Below, one piece after another: positions 16,197 to 24,053 of a stretch of 37,281 nt of DNA (position 1 is the first letter of the stretch; each line of letters starts with the position of its first letter). Below the pieces are notes generated by a model that was given only the letters and a program-made list of their open reading frames with translations, was not told where the DNA came from and ran no database searches. The stretch is from assembly GCA_014730165.1 (NCBI GenBank), contig WJIS01000225.1, forward strand, positions 1-37,281, read 5' to 3'. The position numbers and the translations under genes were made by a program. The stretch is from Promethearchaeota archaeon (lineage in GTDB: Archaea > Asgardarchaeota > Lokiarchaeia > Sigyniarchaeales > SOKP01).

Positions 16197-16847
16197 TCAG
16201 AAGAAATACTTTTGCTGCAATTCAGCGTATTCGTAATATCCCTTACATAAGTCAACTACGGTATTATTAACTAATTCAAAGAATTGACGGAATAATTCTT
16301 CTGGAAATAAGTTCATCTCAAAAATTAGTTTCGTTGTAAGCTCTTCACTTAAAATTTGGGCATCAAGGGGTTGGTGACATAAGAGAAAATTCATCATCGC
16401 TTTGTCTATTTCAGATTTGATTATTTTTTTTGTTAGGTTTAAACCAATATCCAGATTTGGATCTATGAAATAAGGATAATTCATATCATCCAAAATTTTA
16501 ATTAAATCCAATTTTAGCACCAATTTCTCAACCGAATAATCAAGCGAACTTGGTTTTAGACCATATTTCTCACAGAAATCTCCCTTTGATTCATGTACTG
16601 GAAACGCACGCGGATGTCGAGAAATTATGTAATATGCTGCGATATAGAATTTATAGAGGTTATGAGGAATTTTGCCGGTTTTTCTCAAATATCTATAAAT
16701 TAATGATACCGTATCCGGGAGTAATTCATGGTTAATGTCAAATTCCCGCAAAAATTCTTCTCCTTCTTTAATAAGATCGATAGTGACCCTGTCTTTTGTA
16801 TTTAAAACCTTTTCATTATATGAAACGAGTTCGAGCATTTTACACAC
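16197..16847 (-). CDS. Helical protein, possibly cyclin-fold/TFIIB-like
   Basis: 216 residues, all-helical. Residues 38-115 resemble a cyclin/TFB core repeat: an IYRYLRKTGKIP helix, YKFYIAAYYIISRHPRAFP, then an FCEKYGLKPSSLDYSVEKLV helix-turn-helix-like segment. The N-terminal zinc ribbon of true TFB is missing. If the fold is right, it could be a transcription-factor relative; Lokiarchaeia often have extra TFIIB-like genes. It is convergent with the MBL gene. M4 is an alternative start. The family call is tentative, the gene itself sound. Confidence 0.6.
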   Translation of the reverse strand: MCKMLELVSYNEKVLNTKDRVTIDLIKEGEEFLREFDINHELLPDTVSLIYRYLRKTGKIPHNLYKFYIAAYYIISRHPRAFPVHESKGDFCEKYGLKPSSLDYSVEKLVLKLDLIKILDDMNYPYFIDPNLDIGLNLTKKIIKSEIDKAMMNFLLCHQPLDAQILSEELTTKLIFEMNLFPEELFRQFFELVNNTVVDLCKGYYEYAELQQKYFF

Positions 16848-17037
16848 AATCTTGTTTATTATTTTCCGAGAACTTTAGTCCGTATTTTCTCGGTATTATT
16901 CTGATATTACAAATATTGTTGGCATTCTTTTTAAATGTGATGCATTCCGTGATCATAGCGTGATCTTAAAAGTGAACATTTAAATAGGTTGGTAATTTTT
17001 GTGATCTTAGAAAATTTAATCCTATTCTATCAAAATA

Positions 17038-17484
17038 ATGCCATCATCTACTTCTAAGGACGAGCAAAACGAGAAAAAAAAGCCAAAGATGGATAGAATA
17101 ACCGTTAGTTTAGATGAGTTTGACTATTCTGTTGTAGAGCAGATGGCAAAGAATAGAAACCTTTCCCTTTCTGAAGTTATGAGAAATATAGTTCATAATT
17201 GGATTGAATATAATCCCGAAATTCTTATGAGAAATTACGGTGTAAATGTGGAGGAAATAACGAGAGAAATAGTCGCAGAGTCTATTGAAATTTCGATAGA
17301 AGAGATCATCAACAAACTTCCACAATTTTTTGAAATGGTTGAAGATGTAAGTTTAGTGGATTTAGCAGACTATTTTAAAGTAAGTAAAAAAGTAATTAAG
17401 AAACTAATTTTTGAATTTAGTGATAAAATCAAAGAAGTAGGGTTAAATCTGAAGTATAGAGGAGATAGAATCTATAAAATTTAA
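17038..17484 (+). CDS. Ribbon-helix-helix plus C-terminal helix-turn-helix DNA-binding protein
   Basis: 148 residues. After a charged start, 18-58 match a ribbon-helix-helix domain (MDRITVSLDEFDYSVVEQMA, then LSLSEVMRNIVHNWI). Residues 100-148 look like a second, winged-HTH-type module (DVSLVDLADYFKVSKKVIKKL ... LNLKYRGDRIYKI). Likely a dimeric transcription regulator with two DNA-contacting parts; targets unknown. A TATA-like ATTTAAATAGG (16979-16989) lies about 50 bp upstream of the ATG. Confidence 0.78.
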   Translation: MPSSTSKDEQNEKKKPKMDRITVSLDEFDYSVVEQMAKNRNLSLSEVMRNIVHNWIEYNPEILMRNYGVNVEEITREIVAESIEISIEEIINKLPQFFEMVEDVSLVDLADYFKVSKKVIKKLIFEFSDKIKEVGLNLKYRGDRIYKI

Positions 17485-17518
17485 ATTACTAATTTAATTA
17501 AATCCGGAAATTGAAAGA

Positions 17519-17749
17519 ATGACATTACAGTTATCAGAAAAGGAAAGAGTTGAATCAGTTTTTCAATCTGAAAATGAGTTCAACTCCAAATTGAAGGCTC
17601 GCTCTTTTATCATGTCAAAATATACTATTCCTTATTCTTATTTCAAGATTAATTCAAATGCTAAAAATAAAGCTAAAATTAATAATATTGAAAAACTCTC
17701 GGAATATTCAGAAGAGTTCAAGAATATTTTAAAACGAGAAATTATGTAA
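17519..17749 (+). CDS. Small hypothetical protein
   Basis: 76 residues, charged and largely helical, no recognised motif or cysteine pair. It follows the RHH/HTH gene by 34 bp on the same strand, so the two may be co-transcribed. No clear ribosome binding site precedes the ATG. It could be a real small partner protein or a chance frame. Confidence 0.4.
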   Translation: MTLQLSEKERVESVFQSENEFNSKLKARSFIMSKYTIPYSYFKINSNAKNKAKINNIEKLSEYSEEFKNILKREIM

Positions 17750-17963
17750 AAATATTTTCAATATTCCGTTAATTTTTATTCCCATAAACAAATTATATCC
17801 CTTACTTAAATTGATAGGATGAAATTCTCCTTTTGTTTCCATGTCTTTAATCATTCCTCGAAATTCTAATTAGTAGTTTTCAAAAAACACTTTAGAAGTC
17901 TTTAATTATATCTTAAAAAGGAATATTTTATTGGGAAGTTAGAAATAAATTACATGAAAATCT

Positions 17964-18647
17964 ATGTATGGAAATGAAAAAAAATCTAATGGCTCTCGAT
18001 TTTTAATCATTCTTTCGAATACGATGATTCTCATCGTTGTAGGATGGCTTTATTTTGGTGGAGGAGGTCAATGGATTTCTGATCTATTTAATCTCGGGTT
18101 AGTCGTAGCAAATATTCAGCGCCTTGTATTATTATTCAGTTGCGGAATTATCTATTATATCAGATTGATATACATGTTATTTGGGTTATTGAAGCGAGAA
18201 ATTAAATGGGGTGAGTCGATTGGAGTAATATTTGCATTAGCATTTTATCAGTTGGGGATTGCCATTACAGGAGTTTACCAACCATTCGCGCTCGACATTA
18301 TTGATATATTACCAATATCCATGTTCATTTTAGGGAGTTACTTGAACACATATTCAGAATACCAGCGATTCCAGTTTAAGAAAAGTCCAGAAAATAAAGG
18401 AAAACTTTATACAAAAGGTTTATTCAAATATGCTCAACATATAAATTATTTCGGAGAATTTATATGGATATTTGGTTTTGCGTTGATAACGAGAAACCCT
18501 TGGTCTTTAATAATGCCTTTAGCATGTACGTTGAATTTTATATTCTTTCACATTCCTATGCTTGATAAGTATCTTGCAAAAAAATATGGAGATGAATATG
18601 AAGAGTGGAATGAAAATACCAAGAAGTTCATTCCATTAATATATTAA
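17964..18647 (+). CDS. DUF1295/ICMT-like membrane protein
   Basis: 227 residues with about six membrane helices. The C-terminal part carries the pattern shared by DUF1295, steroid 5-alpha-reductase C-terminal and isoprenylcysteine methyltransferase families: GKLYTKGLFKYAQHINYFGE, then the end DKYLAKKYGDEYEEWNENT and a final FIPLIY. These enzymes bind NADPH or SAM next to membrane lipids; which reaction applies here is open. It stands alone, with a 214-bp AT-rich leader region. The family call is good at superfamily level. Confidence 0.8.
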   Translation: MYGNEKKSNGSRFLIILSNTMILIVVGWLYFGGGGQWISDLFNLGLVVANIQRLVLLFSCGIIYYIRLIYMLFGLLKREIKWGESIGVIFALAFYQLGIAITGVYQPFALDIIDILPISMFILGSYLNTYSEYQRFQFKKSPENKGKLYTKGLFKYAQHINYFGEFIWIFGFALITRNPWSLIMPLACTLNFIFFHIPMLDKYLAKKYGDEYEEWNENTKKFIPLIY

Positions 18648-18757
18648 CTCATAAAATACTTACTGCGAATTTAATAATTAAATCTATTTTTTCAATTTAA
18701 ACATCAGCAATAAAAAAAAATAAGAAAAAACTTTTATAATCTATATTAGGCTCTATC

Positions 18758-19153
18758 TTAGATTTGCCATAAACCAAGAATCAGTCCAGCAATAAGAATA
18801 GCTACGAAATGATATGAAGCATCAATTAAATAGGCAACAACATTTTTATCCTCATAGAGGACATCATATAATCCCGTGGTAAATATAAATCCGCCACCGA
18901 TAATAAAGCTCACTAGAAGGGCTGTAACAAAATCAAAAGGGGCGATAAGTTCTAGTAATATTGCGAAAAATAGAACGCTAACGAACGCCGAACCTGCAGC
19001 TCCGATCAATTCTTTCGGTCCCATGCTTAATTCATTCATATCAAACTTATTCGCTTTCACCCATGCTTTTCCAAACAAGTAATTTGAGTACCATAGGGCA
19101 CCGAGAATAAAATAAATAATAGTACTAACAATTATTGCAAAAAAATTTATCAT
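18758..19153 (-). CDS. DUF1761 family membrane protein
   Basis: 131 residues, four membrane helices. The opening MINFFAIIVSTIIYFILGALWYS with its FGKAWVKAN loop and the acidic DVLYEDKN turn are characteristic of DUF1761, a small membrane family of unknown function found in bacteria and archaea. Convergent with the DUF1295-like gene. Confidence 0.83.
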   Translation of the reverse strand: MINFFAIIVSTIIYFILGALWYSNYLFGKAWVKANKFDMNELSMGPKELIGAAGSAFVSVLFFAILLELIAPFDFVTALLVSFIIGGGFIFTTGLYDVLYEDKNVVAYLIDASYHFVAILIAGLILGLWQI

Positions 19154-19561
19154 TTAATCACCACCTTCAAGCTAGCAGTTTAATCAAATAAATCGAGTTG
19201 AATATTAAAGGGTTATAGTTATAAAATATCATGAAATCGAAGACCTCTTTAACTTTCAATTAGTACTAAGTTAAATTTTAATTATTTTCATAAATAAGAA
19301 AATTTCATGTTGAATAATTTAAGCCTAAACTAAGAGATATACTCTCACCCTTAGTTCAAATAGAAATTCAGTAACTCAAAAGATATGAAATCTTAGTTAT
19401 TCAATTTTATCTTACTCTTTCTCTATTTTTTATTATCATATTTGTTGTAGATAAGTTCCCTATATTCCGAGATTGGTATTTTCTTATATCTACAAACAAA
19501 AATATTTATATATGTTAGATTCGAACAAAAACGTAGAATTAACTTATTAATAGTTGAGCTT
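19154..19561. other. 408-bp gap with two stem-loops and a probable promoter
   Basis: No gene seen. Two hairpins lie close together: AACTAAG/CTTAGTT (19328-19334 with 19350-19356) and a ten-pair stem with a 3-base bulge, TAACT-CAA-AAGAT / ATCTT-AGTTA (19372-19399, 5-base loop). TTTATATATG at about 19505-19514 looks like a TATA box for the radical SAM gene, implying a leader of roughly 25 bases. The hairpins are upstream of that box, so they would belong to a separate transcript or a protein-binding region. Confidence 0.4.
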
Positions 19562-20806
19562 ATGCAACAAGAAACAACATATCTGAAGTTATTTGGTAAA
19601 AATTTGATAAGTTTTCAAAAGCGGGACACAGGAGAAATAATAGGAACAGGATTGCTTAATCCCCTCATTGAAAGACTTAATATAGTCACGATGTTTGTCA
19701 TCCAAGCAAAATTCTATAGAGCATACAAAGAATTAGGTAAATGGAATGGAAAACGAGTTGCGAATACATTTGCGCCGCCTGTAAGGAGTGGAGCAATGTG
19801 GAGAGCTTTATTAGCATCATTAAAATCACGTATTTTTCATAGTCACTATCCAGTGGCAATGACTTTTGCTGTTACCTATGATTGTCAATGTAATTGTATC
19901 CACTGCAGTGCGGGAAGACATAAGCATGAGAATAAGCTTCAGTTGAATATAGCTGAAGCTAAGAAACTTATTGATGATAGCTTGAAACTGGGCATTTCAA
20001 TTCTTGCTTTTACCGGTGGTGAACCCCTCTTAAGAAAAGACATATACGAACTTATCTCTTATGTAGATAAGAAAAAAGCGGTACCATTGTTGTTTACGAA
20101 TGGGGAATTTTTAACAACTGAAAATGTAAAAAGACTAAAGAATTCGGGATTATATTCTCTTTTTGTTAGTTTAGATAGTCATACTCCCGAAGAGCATAAT
20201 AGATTAAGAAAAAGAAAAGACCTTTTCCAAAACGCAATTGAAGGTATAAAACGAGCAAAGCAAGAGGGATTATTTGTAGGAATCTCCACTTATGCCACTC
20301 GAACAGGAACTAAAAATAATGAATTCAAGAAATTATATTCCCTTGCGAGAGAATTGAAACTCCATAATGTAATGCTTTTTGATGGTGTAGCAACGGGTAA
20401 AATGTTGCATGATACAAGCGAATTACTAACCGTTGAACAGCGGCAAAAAATTAGAGATTTTTCATCATATATATTTAATCATAATGTTATTCCGCCGTTA
20501 TCCTCGCAATCATGGCAAAACTCCATCGAGGGATATTTAGGAGGGATCGGATGTTTAGCAGCAAATATCCAATATTACGTATCTGCTTATGGAGATGTAG
20601 CACCGTGTGATTTTACTCCACTTTCATTCGGAAATATTAGAAAAGAACCACTTAAAAAAATATGGAAGAAAATGATTACTCATCCTGCATATAATTATCG
20701 AAGCACATTCTGTAGGATGCAGCATCCAACCTTTCGGAAACTTTTTATCGATCCTATACCCGATGATGCAAGTTTACCTTATAATATTGAAAATTTTAGT
20801 GTTTAA
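19562..20806 (+). CDS. Radical SAM/SPASM-type protein
   Basis: 414 residues. The [4Fe-4S]-SAM motif is C108-x3-C112-x2-C115 (YDCQCNCIHCSAG), followed by the SAM-binding TGGEP (151-155). C331 (GIGC), C349 (VAPCDF, then SFGNI) and C384 (TFCRM) form a partial SPASM-like auxiliary-cluster region, as in enzymes that modify peptides. A 100-residue N-terminal extension precedes the barrel. No small precursor peptide gene was seen next to it, so the substrate is unknown. The last 107 coding bases (20690-20796) are repeated at 21704-21810. The stop overlaps by 3 bases the stop of the opposite-strand PIN gene. Confidence 0.9.
   Translation: MQQETTYLKLFGKNLISFQKRDTGEIIGTGLLNPLIERLNIVTMFVIQAKFYRAYKELGKWNGKRVANTFAPPVRSGAMWRALLASLKSRIFHSHYPVAMTFAVTYDCQCNCIHCSAGRHKHENKLQLNIAEAKKLIDDSLKLGISILAFTGGEPLLRKDIYELISYVDKKKAVPLLFTNGEFLTTENVKRLKNSGLYSLFVSLDSHTPEEHNRLRKRKDLFQNAIEGIKRAKQEGLFVGISTYATRTGTKNNEFKKLYSLARELKLHNVMLFDGVATGKMLHDTSELLTVEQRQKIRDFSSYIFNHNVIPPLSSQSWQNSIEGYLGGIGCLAANIQYYVSAYGDVAPCDFTPLSFGNIRKEPLKKIWKKMITHPAYNYRSTFCRMQHPTFRKLFIDPIPDDASLPYNIENFSV
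20690..20796 (+). repeat. 107-bp direct repeat, copy 1 (3' end of radical SAM gene)
   Basis: The last part of the radical SAM gene, nearly identical to 21704-21810 at an offset of 1014 bp: three mismatches by hand count. It ends 6 bases before the PIN gene's stop codon. This copy is the functional one. Confidence 0.9.
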
Positions 20807-21228
20807 GATATATTTGTTGGTACCAATCCTTTAAAATGACTATCAAAGGTTCCTAGAAATTTGCATTTAAGACGTTTATACAAAACTAAAATTGAGCAAT
20901 CGGTAAATGAGAGACGGTTATTTGAGAATTTTTTGAATAACTTCCAAGAATTTTCAAAATCAATTATAGTTATTTCAATTAGATGAATGCGTGGGCTTGA
21001 TAGAATATATTTCCCAATATCTTTTGCAAAATCGATATTTTTTAATCTAACCAATGCTAATGTGACAACTTCATCAAATATATATGTGGAAGTATATATT
21101 TCTCCAAATTCATTCTTTAAAAATCGTTTCATCCATAGTTGAGCTTGATCAAAATTTTTATCTTCCTTATTCTTTAAACCTATTAAAAATCCTGTGTCTA
21201 GAAATACTCCCATTCCATTAATCCTCAT
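20803..21228 (-). CDS. vapC: PIN-domain ribonuclease toxin (VapC-type)
   Basis: 141 residues; internal M6 is an alternative start that would remove the overlap with the antitoxin. Acidic site: D11 (FLDTGFLIG), E53 (FDEVVTL), D110 (SFTDCSILV), D129 (TFDSHF), complete and in order. The first residue after the last active-site block and the stop lie against the end of the radical SAM gene. It follows the antitoxin gene with an 11-bp overlap. It would cleave a structured RNA unless held by its antitoxin. Confidence 0.88.
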   Translation of the reverse strand: MRINGMGVFLDTGFLIGLKNKEDKNFDQAQLWMKRFLKNEFGEIYTSTYIFDEVVTLALVRLKNIDFAKDIGKYILSSPRIHLIEITIIDFENSWKLFKKFSNNRLSFTDCSILVLYKRLKCKFLGTFDSHFKGLVPTNIS

Positions 21229-21490
21229 CTATTTCATATAAATACTTATCTACCTTTTCTGATAAGTCAGAGATACCTAATGAATAAGTTTTTTTTAACC
21301 CTGTCCATGCGGGATCCCTCTCTAATGGTGGCAATTTTTCAGTACTTTTTAATCCCTCAGATGATGCAGCATTTTCAATTAATTTACCTATAAATTCTTT
21401 CTTAGAGATTTTCTTGCCTTTTAAGGTTAGGTATGCGATTATCTTATCTAAAAGTTTTGCATGTTCTTTATCAATTCTTATAGTACTCAA
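21218..21490 (-). CDS. vapB: Antitoxin of the PIN toxin (VapB-type, probably RHH)
   Basis: 90 residues. Residues 1-45 (MSTIRIDKEHAKLLDKIIAY ... KKISKKEFIGKLIENA) have the strand-helix-helix pattern of a ribbon-helix-helix DNA-binding domain; the rest is an acidic tail likely to contact the toxin. It overlaps the PIN gene by 11 bp. The 21-bp palindrome at 21535-21555 lies upstream and is a likely operator. The start ATG is the only good one in frame. Confidence 0.78.
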   Translation of the reverse strand: MSTIRIDKEHAKLLDKIIAYLTLKGKKISKKEFIGKLIENAASSEGLKSTEKLPPLERDPAWTGLKKTYSLGISDLSEKVDKYLYEIDED

Positions 21491-21534
21491 TTTGATTCAC
21501 ATTTTATATAATTGTATACTTTCACACAAGTATA

Positions 21535-21555
21535 TTAATATATTTAATATATTAA
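21535..21555. promoter_or_regulatory. Perfect 10-bp-arm palindrome upstream of the antitoxin
   Basis: TTAATATATT, one T, AATATATTAA: all ten pairs match around one central base, 45-65 bp upstream of the antitoxin start. It is entirely A/T, so chance is higher than for the 600-622 palindrome, but its position and the shared ATTTAAT centre argue for an operator or TATA/operator overlap. Confidence 0.5.
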
Positions 21556-21703
21556 AATATCGATATTCTTCTATTTTTTGATTCTTAAAAATACAATATT
21601 GCTTGTATATCTATTCAAAAGAGTTATTCTTTCTCTCCGAACTTATCTCATTTAAAATTTTAGAAGTTTGAAAATGCGGAAGAAGATAAGTTCTCGTTCC
21701 GTT

Positions 21704-21810
21704 TATAATTATCGAAGCACATTCTGTAGGATGCAGCATCCAACCTTTCGGTAACTTTTTATCGATCCTATACCCGATGATACAAGTTTACCTTATAGTA
21801 TTGAAAATTT
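21704..21810 (+). repeat. 107-bp direct repeat, copy 2 (dead radical SAM gene end)
   Basis: Nearly exact duplicate of 20690-20796. One of three changes turns an AAA codon into TAA (TTTCGGTAACTT), so this copy cannot encode the C-terminus. The upstream sequence is unrelated to the gene, so only the gene end was duplicated or retained. With copy 1 it encloses the second toxin-antitoxin pair. Confidence 0.9.
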
Positions 21811-22032
21811 CAATTTAAAAACAATAAAATAGCGCGATTAAGTTTACTCATAAATTGGACTTGTATAATACATAATCTCCAATAATATATATCGTCTCTT
21901 AGTTCTCTCAGAATATTTTTGAAAAATCTAAAAATGAGCAAATAAACTTAATATTGTTTAAAAATGGTATTTTTATTAATTAGAAGATGTATATGGGATA
22001 AATGAAAGAAATAAGGAAATAGAACTTTTTTA

Positions 22033-22051
22033 ATGTAAAGTAGATTTACAT
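22033..22051. promoter_or_regulatory. 7-bp-arm inverted repeat upstream of the three-gene PIN module
   Basis: ATGTAAA, spacer GTAGA, TTTACAT, about 43 bases before the first ATG of the module. A second small inverted repeat, AAGGA/TCCTT with a 6-base loop, ends 3 bases before that ATG (22075-22090). Either could be an operator or a leader hairpin. Confidence 0.35.
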
Positions 22052-22093
22052 GTTGATGAATTAGATGATAATTAAAGGAAATTAATCCTTAAA

Positions 22094-22365
22094 ATGATAG
22101 CTTTAAAAAACGAATATTCTAGTTATAAAATAAAACCAATTATATCTTTTTATTATCCTAAGGACTTGGATATAAAAGTTATAAAGAATAAATATCCAGA
22201 AGTAGATTTTGAGACAAATTTCAGAGAAAAGATAAGAAATGACAGAAAAACTTTTAGAGAATTCAATTCTATTAATAATTTAATCGAACAATTCCCCCTC
22301 AGATTAAAGAAGAATTACGTGAGATGGTATCTAAAATTACAGAATCAGAATTAAAAGGTGATTAA
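22094..22365 (+). CDS. First gene of a three-gene PIN module, with an apparent frameshift
   Basis: Unrecognised; as sequenced the frame stops at 22354 (86 codons). After the CCCCC run (22294-22298) the frame one base earlier becomes more protein-like: PQIKEELREMVSKITESELKGD, ending in TAA at 22363-22365, directly before the ATG of the next gene (TAAATG). This suggests one C is missing and the true product is about 90 residues, mostly helical and charged, plausibly an antitoxin-like or accessory protein. The frameshift may be an assembly error or real decay. Function unknown. Confidence 0.6.
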
Positions 22366-22785
22366 ATGACAGAAACTAGTGAAATTAGTCAGCAATATCA
22401 AAAAATAATCAGAGAACTCCATTTTTTAAATCCAAATAAAAAAATTAAAGAAATTAACAAGGATGTTAAAAATTTTCTCTTTAATTCATTTTTAAATGAG
22501 ATTGAAAAGTGGAAATTTTCAAATTTTATTACAATTGATAAAATTCGAAAGGATATAAAAAAACAGCAATTGCAAAAATCAAGACAACCTTTTAAATTAA
22601 GGGTTCTTAAGGACGATAAAATCAAAAAGGAATCACAAAATTTAAAATTTAAAAAAATTCAATCTAGTCTAAACAGAAAAGAATTTTTTGATAAGCTTGA
22701 TTATCCTGGTAATTACAGCAAATCTGAATTGTTCTACATTAATCACACAGATAAAACATATATAAAAAGAAAATCTTTTAAGTAA
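22366..22785 (+). CDS. Second gene of the PIN module, 5' part (probably antitoxin-like)
   Basis: 139 codons as read, strongly basic and helical, no recognised domain. SD GGTGA (22356-22360) lies 5 bases upstream of ATG, so translation starts here. The frame ends at 22783-22785, but the +1 frame opens at 22766 and continues with the same highly charged composition to 23026, so the original product was probably about 220 residues. The break falls in an A5/A4/T4-rich stretch (22764-22779). With the PIN gene 18 bp after 23026, it is the likely cognate antitoxin. Confidence 0.6.
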   Translation: MTETSEISQQYQKIIRELHFLNPNKKIKEINKDVKNFLFNSFLNEIEKWKFSNFITIDKIRKDIKKQQLQKSRQPFKLRVLKDDKIKKESQNLKFKKIQSSLNRKEFFDKLDYPGNYSKSELFYINHTDKTYIKRKSFK

Positions 22786-23026
22786 AGATAAAAACATTAT
22801 TAAAAAGACCCAATCATTTCCAGAAGTTCCTGAAACTGTGGATATTTTTAAACATGTAAAGGAAAAAGATAAGGAAAAAGTTGAAACAAAAGAAAAATTA
22901 GATCTCAGCTTAGAATTACGAAAAAGAATAAAGAATTTAGATTTAAAACCTATTAGTAAAGAAAAATTAGAAGACATTAATCTTTTAGACTATATAGGGT
23001 TTATCGATGAAGAAAATAACACATAA
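22766..23026 (+). pseudogene. Second gene of the PIN module, 3' part in the +1 frame
   Basis: 87 codons without a start of their own that overlaps the 5' part; GTG at 22838 would be the only alternative. It reads TQSFPEVPETVDIFKHVK then KEKDKEKVETKEKLDLSLEL and an acidic end INLLDYIGFIDEENNT. The Pro/acidic/Lys-rich style fits the toxin-binding tail of an antitoxin. Probably the C-terminal half of the 22366 gene, cut off by a frameshift at or near 22764-22779. Confidence 0.5.
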
Positions 23027-23044
23027 TAAATCTACTAATTTTTT

Positions 23045-23467
23045 ATGAAGACTGTTATAGCAGATGCTTCCATTTGGATTGGAGCTTTAGTGAAAAAAGA
23101 CAAATGGCATGAAAATGGTAAGAAATTTTTGAAATGGGTGGATAATGAAGCAAATATAAGAGTTATTATTCCAATTGGAATTATTTATGAAGTTATCGCG
23201 GGAATATTGAATAAATCTTATGGGGGATTTGAAAAAGCTAATAAAGTTCTCAAATTATTTATGAATCATAAAAAATTTGAAGTCTATTATAACACGGAAA
23301 ATTCTTTTCAGGAAGTAATTGATATCTTTAGACAATATAAAATTTTTAGTTTAGTTGATGCTACAATAGTTATATTCTATGAAAATAAAAAATTTGATTT
23401 ATTATTTACAACTGATAAAGATTTTGATTCTTGTTCATTTATAAATAAATTAGAATATCCTGTCTAA
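23045..23467 (+). CDS. PIN-domain ribonuclease toxin (VapC-type), third in the window
   Basis: 140 residues, a complete PIN domain. Acidic site: D7 (IADASIWIG), E49 (IYEVIAG), D105 (SLVDATIV), D124 with extra D126 and D128 (TTDKDFDS). It follows a two-gene unit at 18-bp spacing, so it is likely the toxin of a module with unfamiliar partners. Its sequence differs clearly from the other two PIN genes. T7 at 23501-23507 could end the transcript. Confidence 0.87.
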   Translation: MKTVIADASIWIGALVKKDKWHENGKKFLKWVDNEANIRVIIPIGIIYEVIAGILNKSYGGFEKANKVLKLFMNHKKFEVYYNTENSFQEVIDIFRQYKIFSLVDATIVIFYENKKFDLLFTTDKDFDSCSFINKLEYPV

Positions 23468-23539
23468 TCCAAAATATAAATCCTCATATTTTCTATTCTC
23501 TTTTTTTAAATATCTCAATTTTAGATTTAATTTGGATTA

Positions 23540-23660
23540 AAAAGTATAAAAAGTCTCACCCACCGAACAACTGCTTTCGTTCTTTCCTTCTTGGTGCCCT
23601 TTCCCTCTTTCAAAGCAAAGAGGTTAAATATCGGAGTAAACAAAGAGGAAAAAGACGTAC
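23540..23660. ncRNA. GC-richer island with hairpin; small RNA candidate
   Basis: Within a 238-bp gap between the PIN gene and the DsrE-like gene, about 23553-23623 is unusually C/T-rich for this window. It is preceded by a TATA-like AAAAAGTATAAAAAG (23539-23553) and contains a perfect hairpin, CCTCTTT/AAAGAGG with a 6-base loop (23604-23623). No ORF of note. In AT-rich archaeal genomes structured RNAs stand out by higher G+C, which is the sole reason for this call. Confidence 0.3.
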
Positions 23661-23705
23661 AGTTTTTAGTTTTAATCGAATGGATTAGAGAATCTAACAT
23701 AGCTT

Positions 23706-24053
23706 TTAAAATGTAAGAATATGATATCCATTCTTGATATAATCAGTTAATGGTTGTCCCATATATCTCACATCAATACCCATTTCTTCTAAATCTGGAG
23801 AGACTCCATATTTATCAGCGCAAGCTTTACAAGCTTCAAGAATAACCCCTTTATCTTTCATATTGCCTAAAATTTTCCTTATTTCTTCATCTTCACAGGC
23901 TAATTTAGCTGATGGACCCCAAACTATAAATATTATGTCCTCCCACCAGCTATGTATTTTTGCATTCAGAGTATACATGAATACCATATTTAAGGCGACT
24001 TCTCTATCTCCACTAGTCCATAATACAACTAATTTATTATTTTTAGATGACAT
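23706..24053 (-). CDS. DsrE/DsrF-like sulfur-relay family protein
   Basis: 115 residues. The start LVVLWTSGDREVALNMVF, the FIVWGPSAKLACED loop and the C71-x2-C74 pair (EACKACADKYGV) match the DsrE-like family, small proteins that carry or sense sulfane sulfur. No DsrF/DsrH partner genes lie beside it, so it is probably a stand-alone member. Cytosolic. Confidence 0.83.
   Translation of the reverse strand: MSSKNNKLVVLWTSGDREVALNMVFMYTLNAKIHSWWEDIIFIVWGPSAKLACEDEEIRKILGNMKDKGVILEACKACADKYGVSPDLEEMGIDVRYMGQPLTDYIKNGYHILTF

Larger units (their letters stand above)
21491..22093. other. 603-bp gap holding the antitoxin promoter and a duplicated gene end
   Basis: From left to right: AT-rich promoter of the antitoxin with a perfect palindrome (21535-21555); about 150 bp without recognised content; the second copy of the radical SAM 3' end (21704-21810); then AT-rich sequence up to the three-gene PIN module. 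Before 22094 are two small inverted repeats: ATGTAAA/TTTACAT (22033-22051) and AAGGA/TCCTT (22075-22090). Confidence 0.5.

Noticed and set aside
22669-22977. 102-codon Ser/Phe-rich minus-strand frame across the second gene of the PIN module
   Set aside because: Its Phe/Ser-rich composition is typical of antisense to Lys/Glu codons; the + strand with SD and operon spacing is far more plausible.
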